Positions 1 to 9,293 of a stretch of DNA of 64,000 nucleotides are shown here, in pieces (the first letter of the stretch is position 1; each line of letters opens with the position of its first letter). The translations under genes were made by a program, and so were the position numbers. Below the pieces are notes generated by a model. That model was not told the DNA's origin, ran no database searches, and saw nothing but the letters and a program-made list of their open reading frames with translations. The DNA comes from Fulvivirga lutea (lineage in GTDB: Bacteria; Bacteroidota; Bacteroidia; Cytophagales; Cyclobacteriaceae): assembly GCF_017068455.1 (NCBI RefSeq), contig NZ_CP070608.1:1093488-1157487 (forward strand). The letters are read 5' to 3'.

Positions 1-1
1 A

Positions 2-334
2 ATAGAACATTATACTAATAATTTCATTGACTTATTTATAAATGTTAGCAGTTCAGAGGGAATACCTGTAAGTATTATGGAAGCAATGTCGGCAGGGATA
101 CCTGTGATAGCCACTAATGTTGGAGGTAGTGCTGAAATTGTAAATAACAATAATGGATTTTTGATTGAGAGGGACTTTAATATTGAACAGGCGGCAGAAT
201 TGATTGACCATTATTTCTCCAGACCTGTTGATTATCGTGAACAAAAGAGAGAAGCAGCCTACTCCTATTGGCACAAGCACTATAATGCTAATATTAACTA
301 TCATACTTTTGCACAGGCAATAATTCATGTATGA
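2..334 (+). CDS. Glycosyltransferase family 4, C-terminal part (cut by window start)
   Basis: The reading frame is open from the window edge, so only the last 110 residues are visible. The segment NVSSSEGIPVSIMEAMSAGI followed by PVIATNVGG is the donor-nucleotide-sugar binding loop typical of GT-B fold, GT4-type transferases (the SEG.P...EAMA.G.PVI pattern). It would transfer a sugar from a nucleotide donor during assembly of a surface polysaccharide. The stop overlaps the start of the next glycosyltransferase gene as ATGA, implying translational coupling in one operon. The ATG at 77 is internal to the conserved loop and is not the real start. Acceptor and sugar cannot be inferred. Confidence 0.88.
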   Translation: MEHYTNNFIDLFINVSSSEGIPVSIMEAMSAGIPVIATNVGGSAEIVNNNNGFLIERDFNIEQAAELIDHYFSRPVDYREQKREAAYSYWHKHYNANINYHTFAQAIIHV

Positions 335-1596
335 GAAAAATACTTATAATAAGTTACTTTTTTCCTCCAAGCATTCTCACAGCATCTAATCGAGTTGAAG
401 GGTGGGCCAAGCATTTGGCTAAATTCGGTTATTATCCCATTGTAATAACTAGAAATTGGGACATTCAAGGATCGCAGGAAAAGCAACGGTTGCAAACTAG
501 TGGTAAAAAAATAGAGGTTAACTACCATGATGATTTTGAGGTGCACTATCTACCATATAGATCTTCATTTAGAGATATATGTTTGAATAGAAACTGGAGA
601 TTTTTATCACGCGTGCTCACATTTTTTGAATTGATATTAAGGAATTTTACTGTTCAAATTATACCTTATCGCAACCTGTATTTTTATGCTAAAAAAATAA
701 TTAAAAAAAATACAGATATAACGGGAGTACTCATATCAGCAAACCCTTTTGAGCAATTCCTTTTTGGTTTTAAATTAAAAAAACTATTTCCTGAGTTAAA
801 GTGGATTGCAGAATATAGAGATGAATGGACAACAAGAAAAGAATATGACAGTACAAGAGGCAAAAATTCTCTAGTTAAATTTCTTGAGAGAAGGTCGGAA
901 ACTAAATGGTTGAAAGAAGCTGATTTGGTATTTACAACCTGTTCTTATTTTTCAAATAGAATATCTCAGCTATTGAATCAAAATGTTGAAGTAATACCTC
1001 ATGGGATGGTAGATGCGTTGCTAGCTACAGATGATAGGGAAATTGATAAACAAAAGTTTAAGATTGTTTATGGGGGTACTTTGTATTCAAATCAGCCTGT
1101 CGAAAGCTTTCTTAGAGCCTGGCAGTCTTTCGCTAGAGATAAAGAAGATACAGAACTTTTGTTTTTAGGTGCTAATGTTGATTCATCCGTAAATATACGT
1201 CTGCAGCCTTATGTTTGTGAAAATGTAAAAGTAACCGAACGAATAAAACGAGTAGAATCTGATAAAATGCATCAGGAAGCAGCTATTTTATTGCTTCTAC
1301 CTTATGATAATATGAAGGGTTGGCCCTCAAGTAAATTATATCATTATCTCACCTATAAACGGCCAATTCTACTATTTCCGAATGATCATGATATTATGGA
1401 AGAAGTACTTATGGATACCAAATTAGGAATTATTCCAAAAAGTGAACCTGAACTTGTTTCTATATTAGAATTAAACTATGAAAGTTGGAAGAAAGGTCGA
1501 TTTAATCCTATTAAAGGCGAAAATATTCATAAATATACTCAGGCACAGCAGGCTAAAATACTATCTGAATATTTGAATCAATTAAATGCCAATTAA
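331..1596 (+). CDS. Glycosyltransferase (GT-B fold, GT4-like)
   Basis: A 421-residue protein beginning MRKILIISYFFPPS, the usual first beta strand and nucleotide-fold loop of GT4-like transferases. Further matches are the ISANPFEQFLFG region, EYRDEW (about residue 165) and a C-terminal Rossmann half starting near KIVYGGTLYSNQPVESFL. The classical E-x7-E loop is weakly conserved near MKGWPSSKLYHYLTYKRPIL, as in the family whose N-terminus reads 'SYFFPP'. It overlaps the preceding glycosyltransferase by 4 bases and is 55 bases upstream of the sulfotransferase, consistent with a polysaccharide operon. Likely cytosolic or membrane-associated. Specific sugar unknown. Confidence 0.82.
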   Translation: MRKILIISYFFPPSILTASNRVEGWAKHLAKFGYYPIVITRNWDIQGSQEKQRLQTSGKKIEVNYHDDFEVHYLPYRSSFRDICLNRNWRFLSRVLTFFELILRNFTVQIIPYRNLYFYAKKIIKKNTDITGVLISANPFEQFLFGFKLKKLFPELKWIAEYRDEWTTRKEYDSTRGKNSLVKFLERRSETKWLKEADLVFTTCSYFSNRISQLLNQNVEVIPHGMVDALLATDDREIDKQKFKIVYGGTLYSNQPVESFLRAWQSFARDKEDTELLFLGANVDSSVNIRLQPYVCENVKVTERIKRVESDKMHQEAAILLLLPYDNMKGWPSSKLYHYLTYKRPILLFPNDHDIMEEVLMDTKLGIIPKSEPELVSILELNYESWKKGRFNPIKGENIHKYTQAQQAKILSEYLNQLNAN

Positions 1597-1651
1597 TGGT
1601 ATCCCATTCTATAGTTATAAATTTAGATGAGGTCAAGGCACTAAAACCAGT

Positions 1652-2539
1652 ATGAGGAAAATCGATTTAATGATAATAGGAGCACAAAAAGCTGGTACTA
1701 CTTCGCTAAAAAATTATTTAGCTGAGCATCCAGACATTGGTGTGCATATTACAGAAGAACTAGCTTATTTTCAATCTGAAAATGAATATTCAAAAGGTTT
1801 CGATACATCCTTTAAAAGAAGTTACCTTAAACAAAATGCTAAGGTTATTGTAGCGAAAAATGCGGGCCTTTATGAACGGGAGTTGTATTTAAGTAGATTA
1901 AGCGGACATAATAAAGACTGTAAAATTGTCTTTATCATAAGAAATCCTGTAGATAGGGCATTCTCATCTTATTTAATGGAAAAAAGAGAAGGATTTATTG
2001 ATTTTGATTCTAAAAAACTTGTAGATATAATATCGTCAGATGATCCTTATGACAAGAACTATTTCAGAAAGTTTTTAGGGTTAGGATTGTATTCAATTCA
2101 TTTGCAAAACATATTAGCTCATTTCCCAAAAGAGAATGTACACATATTTACTTTTGAGGAATTAAAGTCAGATGCACAGCAGGTTTGTTCAAAAATATTT
2201 GAGATTCTGAATATTGATCCTACGATTTATATTAACGCAAATAAGGTTTACAACAAAAGAAAACACATACGTTCCAAACGTTTGGCAAGAATATTAAATA
2301 GATTGAAACAAGAGGAGAATCCATTGAAAAGGGTTTCTAAAAAGATTATCCCATATCGATGGTTTTTAAAATTATCAAAACGCATTCAATCAATTAATTA
2401 CACAAAAGAAGAAACCCAGCGTGAAGTATTGAGTGATGATGTTAGAATGCAATTAATTGAATTTTATAAACCCTACAATTTGAAATTGTCAAAAATGATT
2501 GGGAGAGAATTAAGTGATTGGAATAAGGTAAGGAATTAA
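1652..2539 (+). CDS. PAPS-dependent sulfotransferase
   Basis: A 295-residue protein with the two hallmark PAPS motifs of the sulfotransferase superfamily. The 5'-phosphosulfate loop is IIGAQKAGTTSLKNYL at residues 8-23, and the 3'-phosphate site is IIRNPVDRAFSSYLM at about residues 95-109. The family transfers sulfate from PAPS to hydroxyls of carbohydrates or lipids. Located between glycosyltransferases and directly abutting asnB (no bases between the genes), it most likely sulfates a sugar of the capsule, O-antigen or exopolysaccharide, a decoration common in marine bacteria. The acceptor is inferred only from context. No signal peptide is visible, so it should act in the cytosol. Confidence 0.86.
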   Translation: MRKIDLMIIGAQKAGTTSLKNYLAEHPDIGVHITEELAYFQSENEYSKGFDTSFKRSYLKQNAKVIVAKNAGLYERELYLSRLSGHNKDCKIVFIIRNPVDRAFSSYLMEKREGFIDFDSKKLVDIISSDDPYDKNYFRKFLGLGLYSIHLQNILAHFPKENVHIFTFEELKSDAQQVCSKIFEILNIDPTIYINANKVYNKRKHIRSKRLARILNRLKQEENPLKRVSKKIIPYRWFLKLSKRIQSINYTKEETQREVLSDDVRMQLIEFYKPYNLKLSKMIGRELSDWNKVRN

Positions 2540-4387
2540 ATGTGTGGCATAGCTGGTATTTACGGAAATTTCAAGAATCAGGAAATAACTATTAGAAATA
2601 TTACTAATAAGTTGAAACACCGTGGCCCTGATTCTGAAGGCTATTATGTAAATACAACATCAGGAATTGCCTTAGGTCATAGGCGGTTAAGCATCCTTGA
2701 TTTATCAGAGAATGGAAATCAGCCATTCTATTCTCATTGCAAGAGGTATGTAATGGTATATAATGGCGAAGTGTTTAATTACAAAGAAATCGCTTCGAAC
2801 CTGAATATAAACCTTAAAACGAATTGTGATTCCGAAGCAATTATTGAGGCGTTTGTTTTAGTGGGTAAACAATTTGTACATCAATTAAATGGTATGTTTG
2901 CCATTGTAATATATGATACTTTAAAAAATTCGATTTACTTATTTCGGGATAGATTGGGGATTAAACCATTATTCTATTTATATAATCCATCCAACAATCA
3001 GTTTGCTTTTTCATCAGAGATTAAATCACTTAAACCACTACTTTCAGAAAGCCAACCAGATATAAATCAACACTCCTTGGCTGAATTTTTACACTTAGGT
3101 TATATTTCTCAGTCTTCAACAATTTATAGTGACATCCTAAAATTTCCATCTGGTAGTTATGGCGTCTATCATGATAATCATTTAGAAATAGACTCTTATT
3201 GGGAGCCAGAGACCCATATATCAACTGAAGTGATTAAAGATGAAATTGAGGCTAAAGATAGATTAAGTGAATTGCTTACAGATGCTGTAAGAATGAGAAT
3301 GATAGCCGATGTACCGCTAGGTACATTTCTTAGTGGGGGCATAGATTCAAGTATTGTTACTGCCTTCGCACAAAGACTTTCTGACTTGCCTATAAAAACA
3401 TTTTCTATAGGGTTTAAAGACAATAAATATAACGAAAGTGTATTTGCAAAATCTGTGGCAAAACATTTGGGAACGGAACATTATGAATTCATACTTACAG
3501 AGCAAGATGCTTTAGATCAAATTACTAACTTATTGGATATATATGATGAACCATTTGCTGATTCATCTGCAATTCCCACTTTGTTAGTAAGCAGGATGGC
3601 TCGAAAAGAAGTGACCGTAGCTCTTTCTGGTGATGGTGGAGATGAGCAGTTTATGGGTTATGGCATGTATGACTGGTCTAACCGACTGTCAAATCCAATT
3701 ATAAATACATTTAGAAAGCCATTAGCCTATGGTTTAAAAACAGTAGGAAATAACCGTTTAATGCGTGGAGCGGAAGTTTTGAATTATTATTCAAAAAAAA
3801 ATATCGAAAGTCATATATTCTCTCAAGAGCAATATTTATTCTCTGAACGAGAATTGAATTTAATATTAGTTAATCCCCCAGATGAGTTGGCCATTTTTAA
3901 AAATTTTGGAAAAATACCTCGAAAACTAACTGCATCTGAAAAACAATCATTCTTTGATTTAAAATATTACCTAAAAGATGATTTGTTAGTAAAAGTTGAT
4001 CGAGCTTCTATGTTTCATTCATTAGAGGTAAGAGTTCCACTTCTAGATCACAATTTGGTTGAATTTACACTTAATCTTGATGAGAAGTTGAAAATAAAAA
4101 AAGGTATTAAAAAGTACCTGCTAAAACAAGTACTCTATGATTACGTACCTGAAAGCTATTTTAACAGACCCAAATGGGGGTTTTCAATTCCGCTAGAGCG
4201 TTGGCTCAGCACTAGTTTAAAGTATCTTTTAGATGAATATTTGTCTAAAGAAGTAGTGGAAGATTGCGGCATTGTAAACTGGGAGATTGTGAGAGATATC
4301 AAAACACAGTTTTTTTCTGGTAGAGTTTTTTTATACAATAGATTATGGGCACTTATATTAATACATAAATGGATAAAGGCTCAGTAA
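2540..4387 (+). CDS. asnB: Asparagine synthase (glutamine-hydrolysing), AsnB family
   Basis: A 615-residue protein starting MCGIAGIYG, with Cys2 as the N-terminal nucleophile of a class II glutamine amidotransferase domain (residues 2 to about 210). It is followed by an ATP-pyrophosphatase domain with the P-loop FLSGGIDSSIVTAF (about residue 262) and LSGDGGDEQFMGY (about 365). The family amidates a carboxylate using glutamine and ATP. Members inside polysaccharide loci (WbpS-like) are proposed to amidate uronic acids rather than make free asparagine, and this gene sits between a sulfotransferase and a glycosyltransferase. Its start follows the previous stop directly (TAAATG), and its 3' end overlaps the next gene by 19 bases. 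Function in sugar amidation is inference. Confidence 0.88.
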   Translation: MCGIAGIYGNFKNQEITIRNITNKLKHRGPDSEGYYVNTTSGIALGHRRLSILDLSENGNQPFYSHCKRYVMVYNGEVFNYKEIASNLNINLKTNCDSEAIIEAFVLVGKQFVHQLNGMFAIVIYDTLKNSIYLFRDRLGIKPLFYLYNPSNNQFAFSSEIKSLKPLLSESQPDINQHSLAEFLHLGYISQSSTIYSDILKFPSGSYGVYHDNHLEIDSYWEPETHISTEVIKDEIEAKDRLSELLTDAVRMRMIADVPLGTFLSGGIDSSIVTAFAQRLSDLPIKTFSIGFKDNKYNESVFAKSVAKHLGTEHYEFILTEQDALDQITNLLDIYDEPFADSSAIPTLLVSRMARKEVTVALSGDGGDEQFMGYGMYDWSNRLSNPIINTFRKPLAYGLKTVGNNRLMRGAEVLNYYSKKNIESHIFSQEQYLFSERELNLILVNPPDELAIFKNFGKIPRKLTASEKQSFFDLKYYLKDDLLVKVDRASMFHSLEVRVPLLDHNLVEFTLNLDEKLKIKKGIKKYLLKQVLYDYVPESYFNRPKWGFSIPLERWLSTSLKYLLDEYLSKEVVEDCGIVNWEIVRDIKTQFFSGRVFLYNRLWALILIHKWIKAQ

Positions 4388-5598
4388 AACATATACTTTA
4401 TTTGTCTTACGATGGAATGACAGATCCTTTAGGTCAGTCTCAAGTGCTCCCTTATTTAGTTGGTCTTTCAAATAAAGGTTTTAAATTTTCATTGCTCTCA
4501 TTCGAGAAAAAGGTAAATAGTGATAATGAAAAAATAATTAATGAAATTATTAATACGGTTGATATATCGTGGTTTCCACAATCCTATTCGAAAAGACCTC
4601 CTGTACTATCAACAATTTGGGACATCATTAAGATGTATAATGCTTCGAAAAGAATCTTAAAGAAAAACCCTTATGTTATTGTTCATTGTAGGAGTTATGT
4701 GGCAGCCCTTGTCGGTCTAAAGCTGAAAAAGAAATTCGGAATTAAATTCGTATTTGACATGCGCGGGTTCTGGGTAGACGAACGAGTTGAAGGAGGTATT
4801 TGGAAGTTATCCAATCCGTTTTATAAATTAATCTATAGGTTTTTTAAAGAAAAGGAATCTTATTTCTTTAATGATAGTGATTACATAATTTCATTAACCC
4901 AGGCTGGTAAAGAAGAAATAATTAGTAATTATTTATCTAAAAATGTACCTATCGAAGTAATACCATGTTGTGTTAATAGTGATTTGTTTGATTATAAAAC
5001 GGTAAATCATAATAGGCAAATTGGACTACAAAGTACTTTAAAACTTGACACAGATAATTTCATAATCTCATATTTAGGATCTATTGGTACTTGGTATATG
5101 TTGGATGAAATGCTTGAATTCTTTAAAGAGCTTTTAAACAAAAAACCAAATGCAATTTTTCTATTCATAACAGCTGATAATCCTTTAATAATAGAGAGGA
5201 AAGCTAGTGAGTTAGGTATTAATAAAAATCAGATTAGAATTACTAAAGTTACTAGGAAGGAAGTCCCAGATTATTTAGCGCTAAGTGATGTAGCCCTATT
5301 TTTTATAAAACCTGTTTATTCTAAAATCGCTTCATCTCCTACCAAATTAGCTGAAATTATGGCAATGGGGATTCCAATTATTTGTAATGACAATGTAGGT
5401 GACATTAAAAGCATAGTAAATGACGAGGTTGGTTATGTTATTAATCAATTTACTAAATCAGAATATCAAAATGCTATTCGTAAAATACCAAGGCTAATGC
5501 AAAAGGATAAGTTAAAGATTAGAAATCAATCGATAAGACAATTTAATTTGGATCGTGGTATAGACAAGTATGCTAATGCATACAATAAGCTAGTTTGA
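4369..5598 (+). CDS. Glycosyltransferase family 4
   Basis: A 409-residue protein with an N-terminal acceptor domain (LYLSYDGMTDPLGQSQVLPY, the known loop of one GT4 clade; FDMRGFWVDERVEGG near residue 128). Its C-terminal donor domain holds LGSIGTWYMLDEMLEFF, and a loop SSPTKLAEIMAMGIPIICND near residue 323 carries the E-x7-E-like donor binding residues. It overlaps asnB by 19 bases, so the ATG at 4369 is probably translationally coupled; no better start is seen. It is the last gene of the visible polysaccharide cluster: a 50-base gap follows, then an unrelated secreted protein. Sugar specificity is not readable. Confidence 0.85.
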   Translation: MDKGSVKHILYLSYDGMTDPLGQSQVLPYLVGLSNKGFKFSLLSFEKKVNSDNEKIINEIINTVDISWFPQSYSKRPPVLSTIWDIIKMYNASKRILKKNPYVIVHCRSYVAALVGLKLKKKFGIKFVFDMRGFWVDERVEGGIWKLSNPFYKLIYRFFKEKESYFFNDSDYIISLTQAGKEEIISNYLSKNVPIEVIPCCVNSDLFDYKTVNHNRQIGLQSTLKLDTDNFIISYLGSIGTWYMLDEMLEFFKELLNKKPNAIFLFITADNPLIIERKASELGINKNQIRITKVTRKEVPDYLALSDVALFFIKPVYSKIASSPTKLAEIMAMGIPIICNDNVGDIKSIVNDEVGYVINQFTKSEYQNAIRKIPRLMQKDKLKIRNQSIRQFNLDRGIDKYANAYNKLV

Positions 5599-5648
5599 AA
5601 AATAGGGTTACATCCAGTCAAATAATAATATAAATTGAAATTAAAGGT

Positions 5649-8600
5649 TTGACAATTAACTTATCAGAAAATATTCTCAATCTTACCTCAACTCTTTTAC
5701 TGTCGTTAGTGGTACTAAATAGTTATGGGCAATCCGTATTGGATGTTACAGTTAATAATTCAGTATGTATTGAGCAACAGTTGAACATAGAAAACAATTC
5801 AACTGGATTCACTAACTATTTTTGGGATTTTTGTATTGGTGACTTCAATGAAGAGCCCATAATCAATTCCTCTAGTATTACTGGAATGAATTTTGGGTCA
5901 GGCATTGAGCTGGTGGAAGATCAGGGAAACTGGTTTGGGTTTGTGCTGGACCGTGGAGCCGGATTCGAGGTGTTCAGGTTAGACTTTGGTGATAGTCCAT
6001 TGAATGATCCTATAGTTACGGAACTTAATTTAACAGACGGACTCTTCTTAAAACCACCAGATGATATATCAGTTTTAAAATTTAACAACGTTTGGCATGC
6101 TGTAATAGGTTATAGAGAAACAGGTGGGGAAATTATAAGATTAGATTTCGGACCATCATTAACGAATAATAATCCTGTTGAAATAAATCTTGGAAATTTC
6201 GGGTATACAACCAATGCCATTAGAAATGTACAATTGATTGATCAATCTGGTGATTTAGTACTGATGCTAGCTCCAAACACAGGCTTCAGTTTTTGGCGTA
6301 TTAATTATGGTGATTCGTTTGATAATGAAATAGATATATTAACTGATGTGATTAAAACAACAGCTCCTGAAGCTGATTTAAATAGACTCATGGGTTTTGA
6401 TATAAAAATAATAAATGGTGATTATATTCTTCATTGTGTAACAATAAATGCTGCTAAAATTATGCGATTAAATTTTGGTAGTAGTTTAATGAACACCCCG
6501 ACATGGGATGCTATTTATAATTTTACTGGACCTTCAAATTCCCATGATATAGATCTGGTGAGAGATGGCAGTAATTTTTACGGATATGTTAGCAACTCTA
6601 GTCAGTCACCTAAGGTTTTCAATTTTGGCGACCTAACTGCTGTACAACAACCTGCTGAGATTAGTTATAGCGCAACCATACCGACCATTGATGCTATTGA
6701 TGTATTTCGTTTTGATGGACGCTCCTTTATTTACGGGGTTAATAATTCTGTGTTTAACCGTATTGAGCATTATTATAATTGTCCTGTTAATCTTCAAACA
6801 AATGCGGAAAATGAACCTGAAATTTTTTATAACGAGGAAGGCTCTTATGAAATTAGTTTAGAATGTACCGCACCAGAAGGGGTTAGTAATTTCACTGAAA
6901 CGATCACAGTATCTCCCGATATTGCCCCCACTATCTCCTTCGCCAACCAGACCATCTGCCAATCTTCACCCATCCAATTCTCGTCAACCACGGATGGTAC
7001 AGGGTTAACCTATACCTGGGACTTTGGAGATGGAAGTCCAACTTCGGGTGACGCTAACCCAACTCACAGCTATGCCTCTGCCGGAGAATATGAAGTAAAG
7101 TTAAGTATTGAAGATGGCACATGTGGAAACTTTACTAAACAAACCATTACTGTTTACCCAGAACCAGCCCCTGATTTCACAATTCCTAGTGGCAATATCT
7201 GCACCAATCAAAACTACCTATTCACAAATGATACGCCCGGTAATTTCGATGGCCTCATCAGCTACACATGGCAGCTTGATGGTGAAACTGTTTCTACTGA
7301 TGAAGACCTAGGCTTACTATTTACCTCTGGCGGAACCAAGGAACTGAAACTTATTGCTAGCATTCCCGGGTGTGATGTAGAGATAGCTAAAAACCTAACT
7401 GATATTAAGGAAGGATCACTTTCCGAATTTGTTTTCGATGATGCCTGCATTGGTGAACTTGTACAATTTACTAACCAGTCCATTGGAGCTATTACAGATT
7501 TCAATTGGGATTTTGGTAATGGTTTTTCTTCTACACTGGAAAATCCCCAACTTGAGTTTGCTGATGCAGGCACATTTGAGGTAACGCTTGAATTAACAAA
7601 TGCTGATGGATGCGTCACTTCTGATCAGCAATTAATCACCATTCATCCATTGCCAGAAGTGAATTTTGAATCTGATCTGTCATGTGAAAACTTACCCACG
7701 CAATTCAATGATCTTTCATCGGTAACCCTTGACAATTTAAATAGCTGGAGTTGGAATTTTGATGATGGATCTGAACCAGTGACTTCACAAAATACATCAC
7801 ATGTTTTTAGTGAGAATGATAATTACGATGTAAAGCTGATTGTGGGCACCACCTTTGGTTGCCTGGATAGTTTAACACAAACTATTACAGTATTGGAAGC
7901 CCCAGAAGCTGAATTTTCTTTTGATAAATTGTGTGAAGATGTGGTTATCAATTTTTCAGATGAGTCCATACCATTGGCAGATGAGGCTATTACCAATTGG
8001 GCTTGGAATATTGGTGGAGTATTTCGTGGACAGCAAAACCCCTCATACACGTTCGAAGAACCTATAGATTATCCGGTTTCATTAACTATTACTTCAGAAA
8101 ACCTCTGTACTTCCACGATTGAAAAAGTGATAAGTATACCACCTTCACCTTCACCTTCTTTTATAGTTGAAGATAATTGCACCAATGAATTAACACGTTT
8201 AATAGATGTTACTGAGATCTCTGGAGATGAAATTACCAGTTGGAGTTGGACGTATGATGAGCAACAACTAGGGACTGAATCATCCGTAGAAAATTTATTT
8301 AGCGATTCAGGTACATATCTGGTGAGTATGAATTTGCTTACTGCCAATGGATGCGAGTATGAGGTCAGTCAAAACGTTGAAGTGTTTCAGGCACCACAGG
8401 CGTCTTTTAGCCCATCAACAACATTTGGCGCTCCTGAATTGGAGGTTGATTTTGTAAATAACTCGACCGGGGCAATAACTTATCGCTGGGATTTTATGGA
8501 TGGAAACACTTCTGAGGCAATTAATCCAACAAATAATTTTACCTCTATTGGAGAATACGATGTTCAATTGATCGCCATTAATGAACAGGATTGCCGAGAT

Positions 8601-9203
8601 ACAGTATCGCAAAGAATTAGTGTTTTGGAACCTACATTAGATCTTGAAATAACTAGTTTAATGTTGGTTGAACGACCAAATGGAGACGCTATATCTCTAA
8701 CTATTTCAAATAGTGGTAGTATCCGTCATGATAGTCTATTAGTTACACTAGATTTAGGTGGCGAGGCTTCATTTCAACAAATATTACGAAGTGAGTTATT
8801 ACCTCAAGAAACCATCACCAGACAACTTGAATTGGGCCTTACCAACAGAAGGCTTAATTATTTGTGTGCCACGGTTCAGAGTTTTTATGCCATCGAAGAA
8901 GAAAATTCTGATAATAATAACTCATGCATCACTTACAACAATGCCAATCTGGTAACCAGCTTGCCATACCCAAATCCTTCAAACGGAATCGTTACTATTG
9001 ATCTTATAACTACTGAAGAAGCAGACGTACAGATACAAATTGTTAATAGTCAGGGACATTTAATATCTTCATTTTCTGATGTTAAGCCACGAGGTAATAA
9101 TAATCTTGTTCTTGATTTATCAGAATTATCAGGAGGAACGTATCTCATAAGACTCAAACTTCTTGGTACAGAAAAGCTTTACAGGGTGATGATCAGCAAT
9201 TAG
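5649..9203 (+). CDS. Large secreted PKD-repeat protein with T9SS sorting domain
   Basis: A 1184-residue protein. The start is probably TTG at 5649: an in-frame stop lies at 5631 and no ATG occurs before residue 80, and a signal-peptide-like stretch (LTSTLLLSLVVLNSYGQ) directly follows. Residues about 80-390 carry at least four repeats containing an R-L/I-D/N-F/Y-G-D/P/S-S motif (RLDFGDSPL, RLDFGPSLT, RINYGDSFD, RLNFGSSLM), probably beta-propeller blades. Residues about 425-1000 are about seven PKD-type Ig-like domains (YTWDFGDGSPTSGDANPTHS and relatives). The last 80 residues (PYPNPSNGIVTIDL ... GGTYLIRL) form a type A T9SS C-terminal sorting domain, so the protein should be exported and anchored at the cell surface. 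It is likely an adhesin or scaffold; no enzyme domain is seen. Confidence 0.88.
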   Translation: MTINLSENILNLTSTLLLSLVVLNSYGQSVLDVTVNNSVCIEQQLNIENNSTGFTNYFWDFCIGDFNEEPIINSSSITGMNFGSGIELVEDQGNWFGFVLDRGAGFEVFRLDFGDSPLNDPIVTELNLTDGLFLKPPDDISVLKFNNVWHAVIGYRETGGEIIRLDFGPSLTNNNPVEINLGNFGYTTNAIRNVQLIDQSGDLVLMLAPNTGFSFWRINYGDSFDNEIDILTDVIKTTAPEADLNRLMGFDIKIINGDYILHCVTINAAKIMRLNFGSSLMNTPTWDAIYNFTGPSNSHDIDLVRDGSNFYGYVSNSSQSPKVFNFGDLTAVQQPAEISYSATIPTIDAIDVFRFDGRSFIYGVNNSVFNRIEHYYNCPVNLQTNAENEPEIFYNEEGSYEISLECTAPEGVSNFTETITVSPDIAPTISFANQTICQSSPIQFSSTTDGTGLTYTWDFGDGSPTSGDANPTHSYASAGEYEVKLSIEDGTCGNFTKQTITVYPEPAPDFTIPSGNICTNQNYLFTNDTPGNFDGLISYTWQLDGETVSTDEDLGLLFTSGGTKELKLIASIPGCDVEIAKNLTDIKEGSLSEFVFDDACIGELVQFTNQSIGAITDFNWDFGNGFSSTLENPQLEFADAGTFEVTLELTNADGCVTSDQQLITIHPLPEVNFESDLSCENLPTQFNDLSSVTLDNLNSWSWNFDDGSEPVTSQNTSHVFSENDNYDVKLIVGTTFGCLDSLTQTITVLEAPEAEFSFDKLCEDVVINFSDESIPLADEAITNWAWNIGGVFRGQQNPSYTFEEPIDYPVSLTITSENLCTSTIEKVISIPPSPSPSFIVEDNCTNELTRLIDVTEISGDEITSWSWTYDEQQLGTESSVENLFSDSGTYLVSMNLLTANGCEYEVSQNVEVFQAPQASFSPSTTFGAPELEVDFVNNSTGAITYRWDFMDGNTSEAINPTNNFTSIGEYDVQLIAINEQDCRDTVSQRISVLEPTLDLEITSLMLVERPNGDAISLTISNSGSIRHDSLLVTLDLGGEASFQQILRSELLPQETITRQLELGLTNRRLNYLCATVQSFYAIEEENSDNNNSCITYNNANLVTSLPYPNPSNGIVTIDLITTEEADVQIQIVNSQGHLISSFSDVKPRGNNNLVLDLSELSGGTYLIRLKLLGTEKLYRVMISN

Positions 9204-9257
9204 CATTCTGGTAATAATCTAATAATACATCTGTTAAGCTACTATCTTTTTAATTTT

Positions 9258-9265
9258 TATCTTTG
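9258..9265 (+). promoter_or_regulatory. Bacteroidota -7 box TATCTTTG
   Basis: An exact match to the TAnnTTTG -7 consensus used by the Bacteroidota primary sigma factor. It lies 29 bases upstream of the ATG at 9294 in the only gap before the Lrp gene. No good TTG -33 element was found at the expected distance. It supports the ATG start of the regulator over the upstream TTG. Confidence 0.5.
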
Positions 9266-9293
9266 CGCCAAATAAAATTTGGTCAAACTCAAA

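Noticed and set aside
7262..7618. 118-residue minus-strand gene within the PKD protein
   Set aside because: It lies entirely antisense to a conserved PKD domain, has Ser-rich low-complexity composition and no start context.
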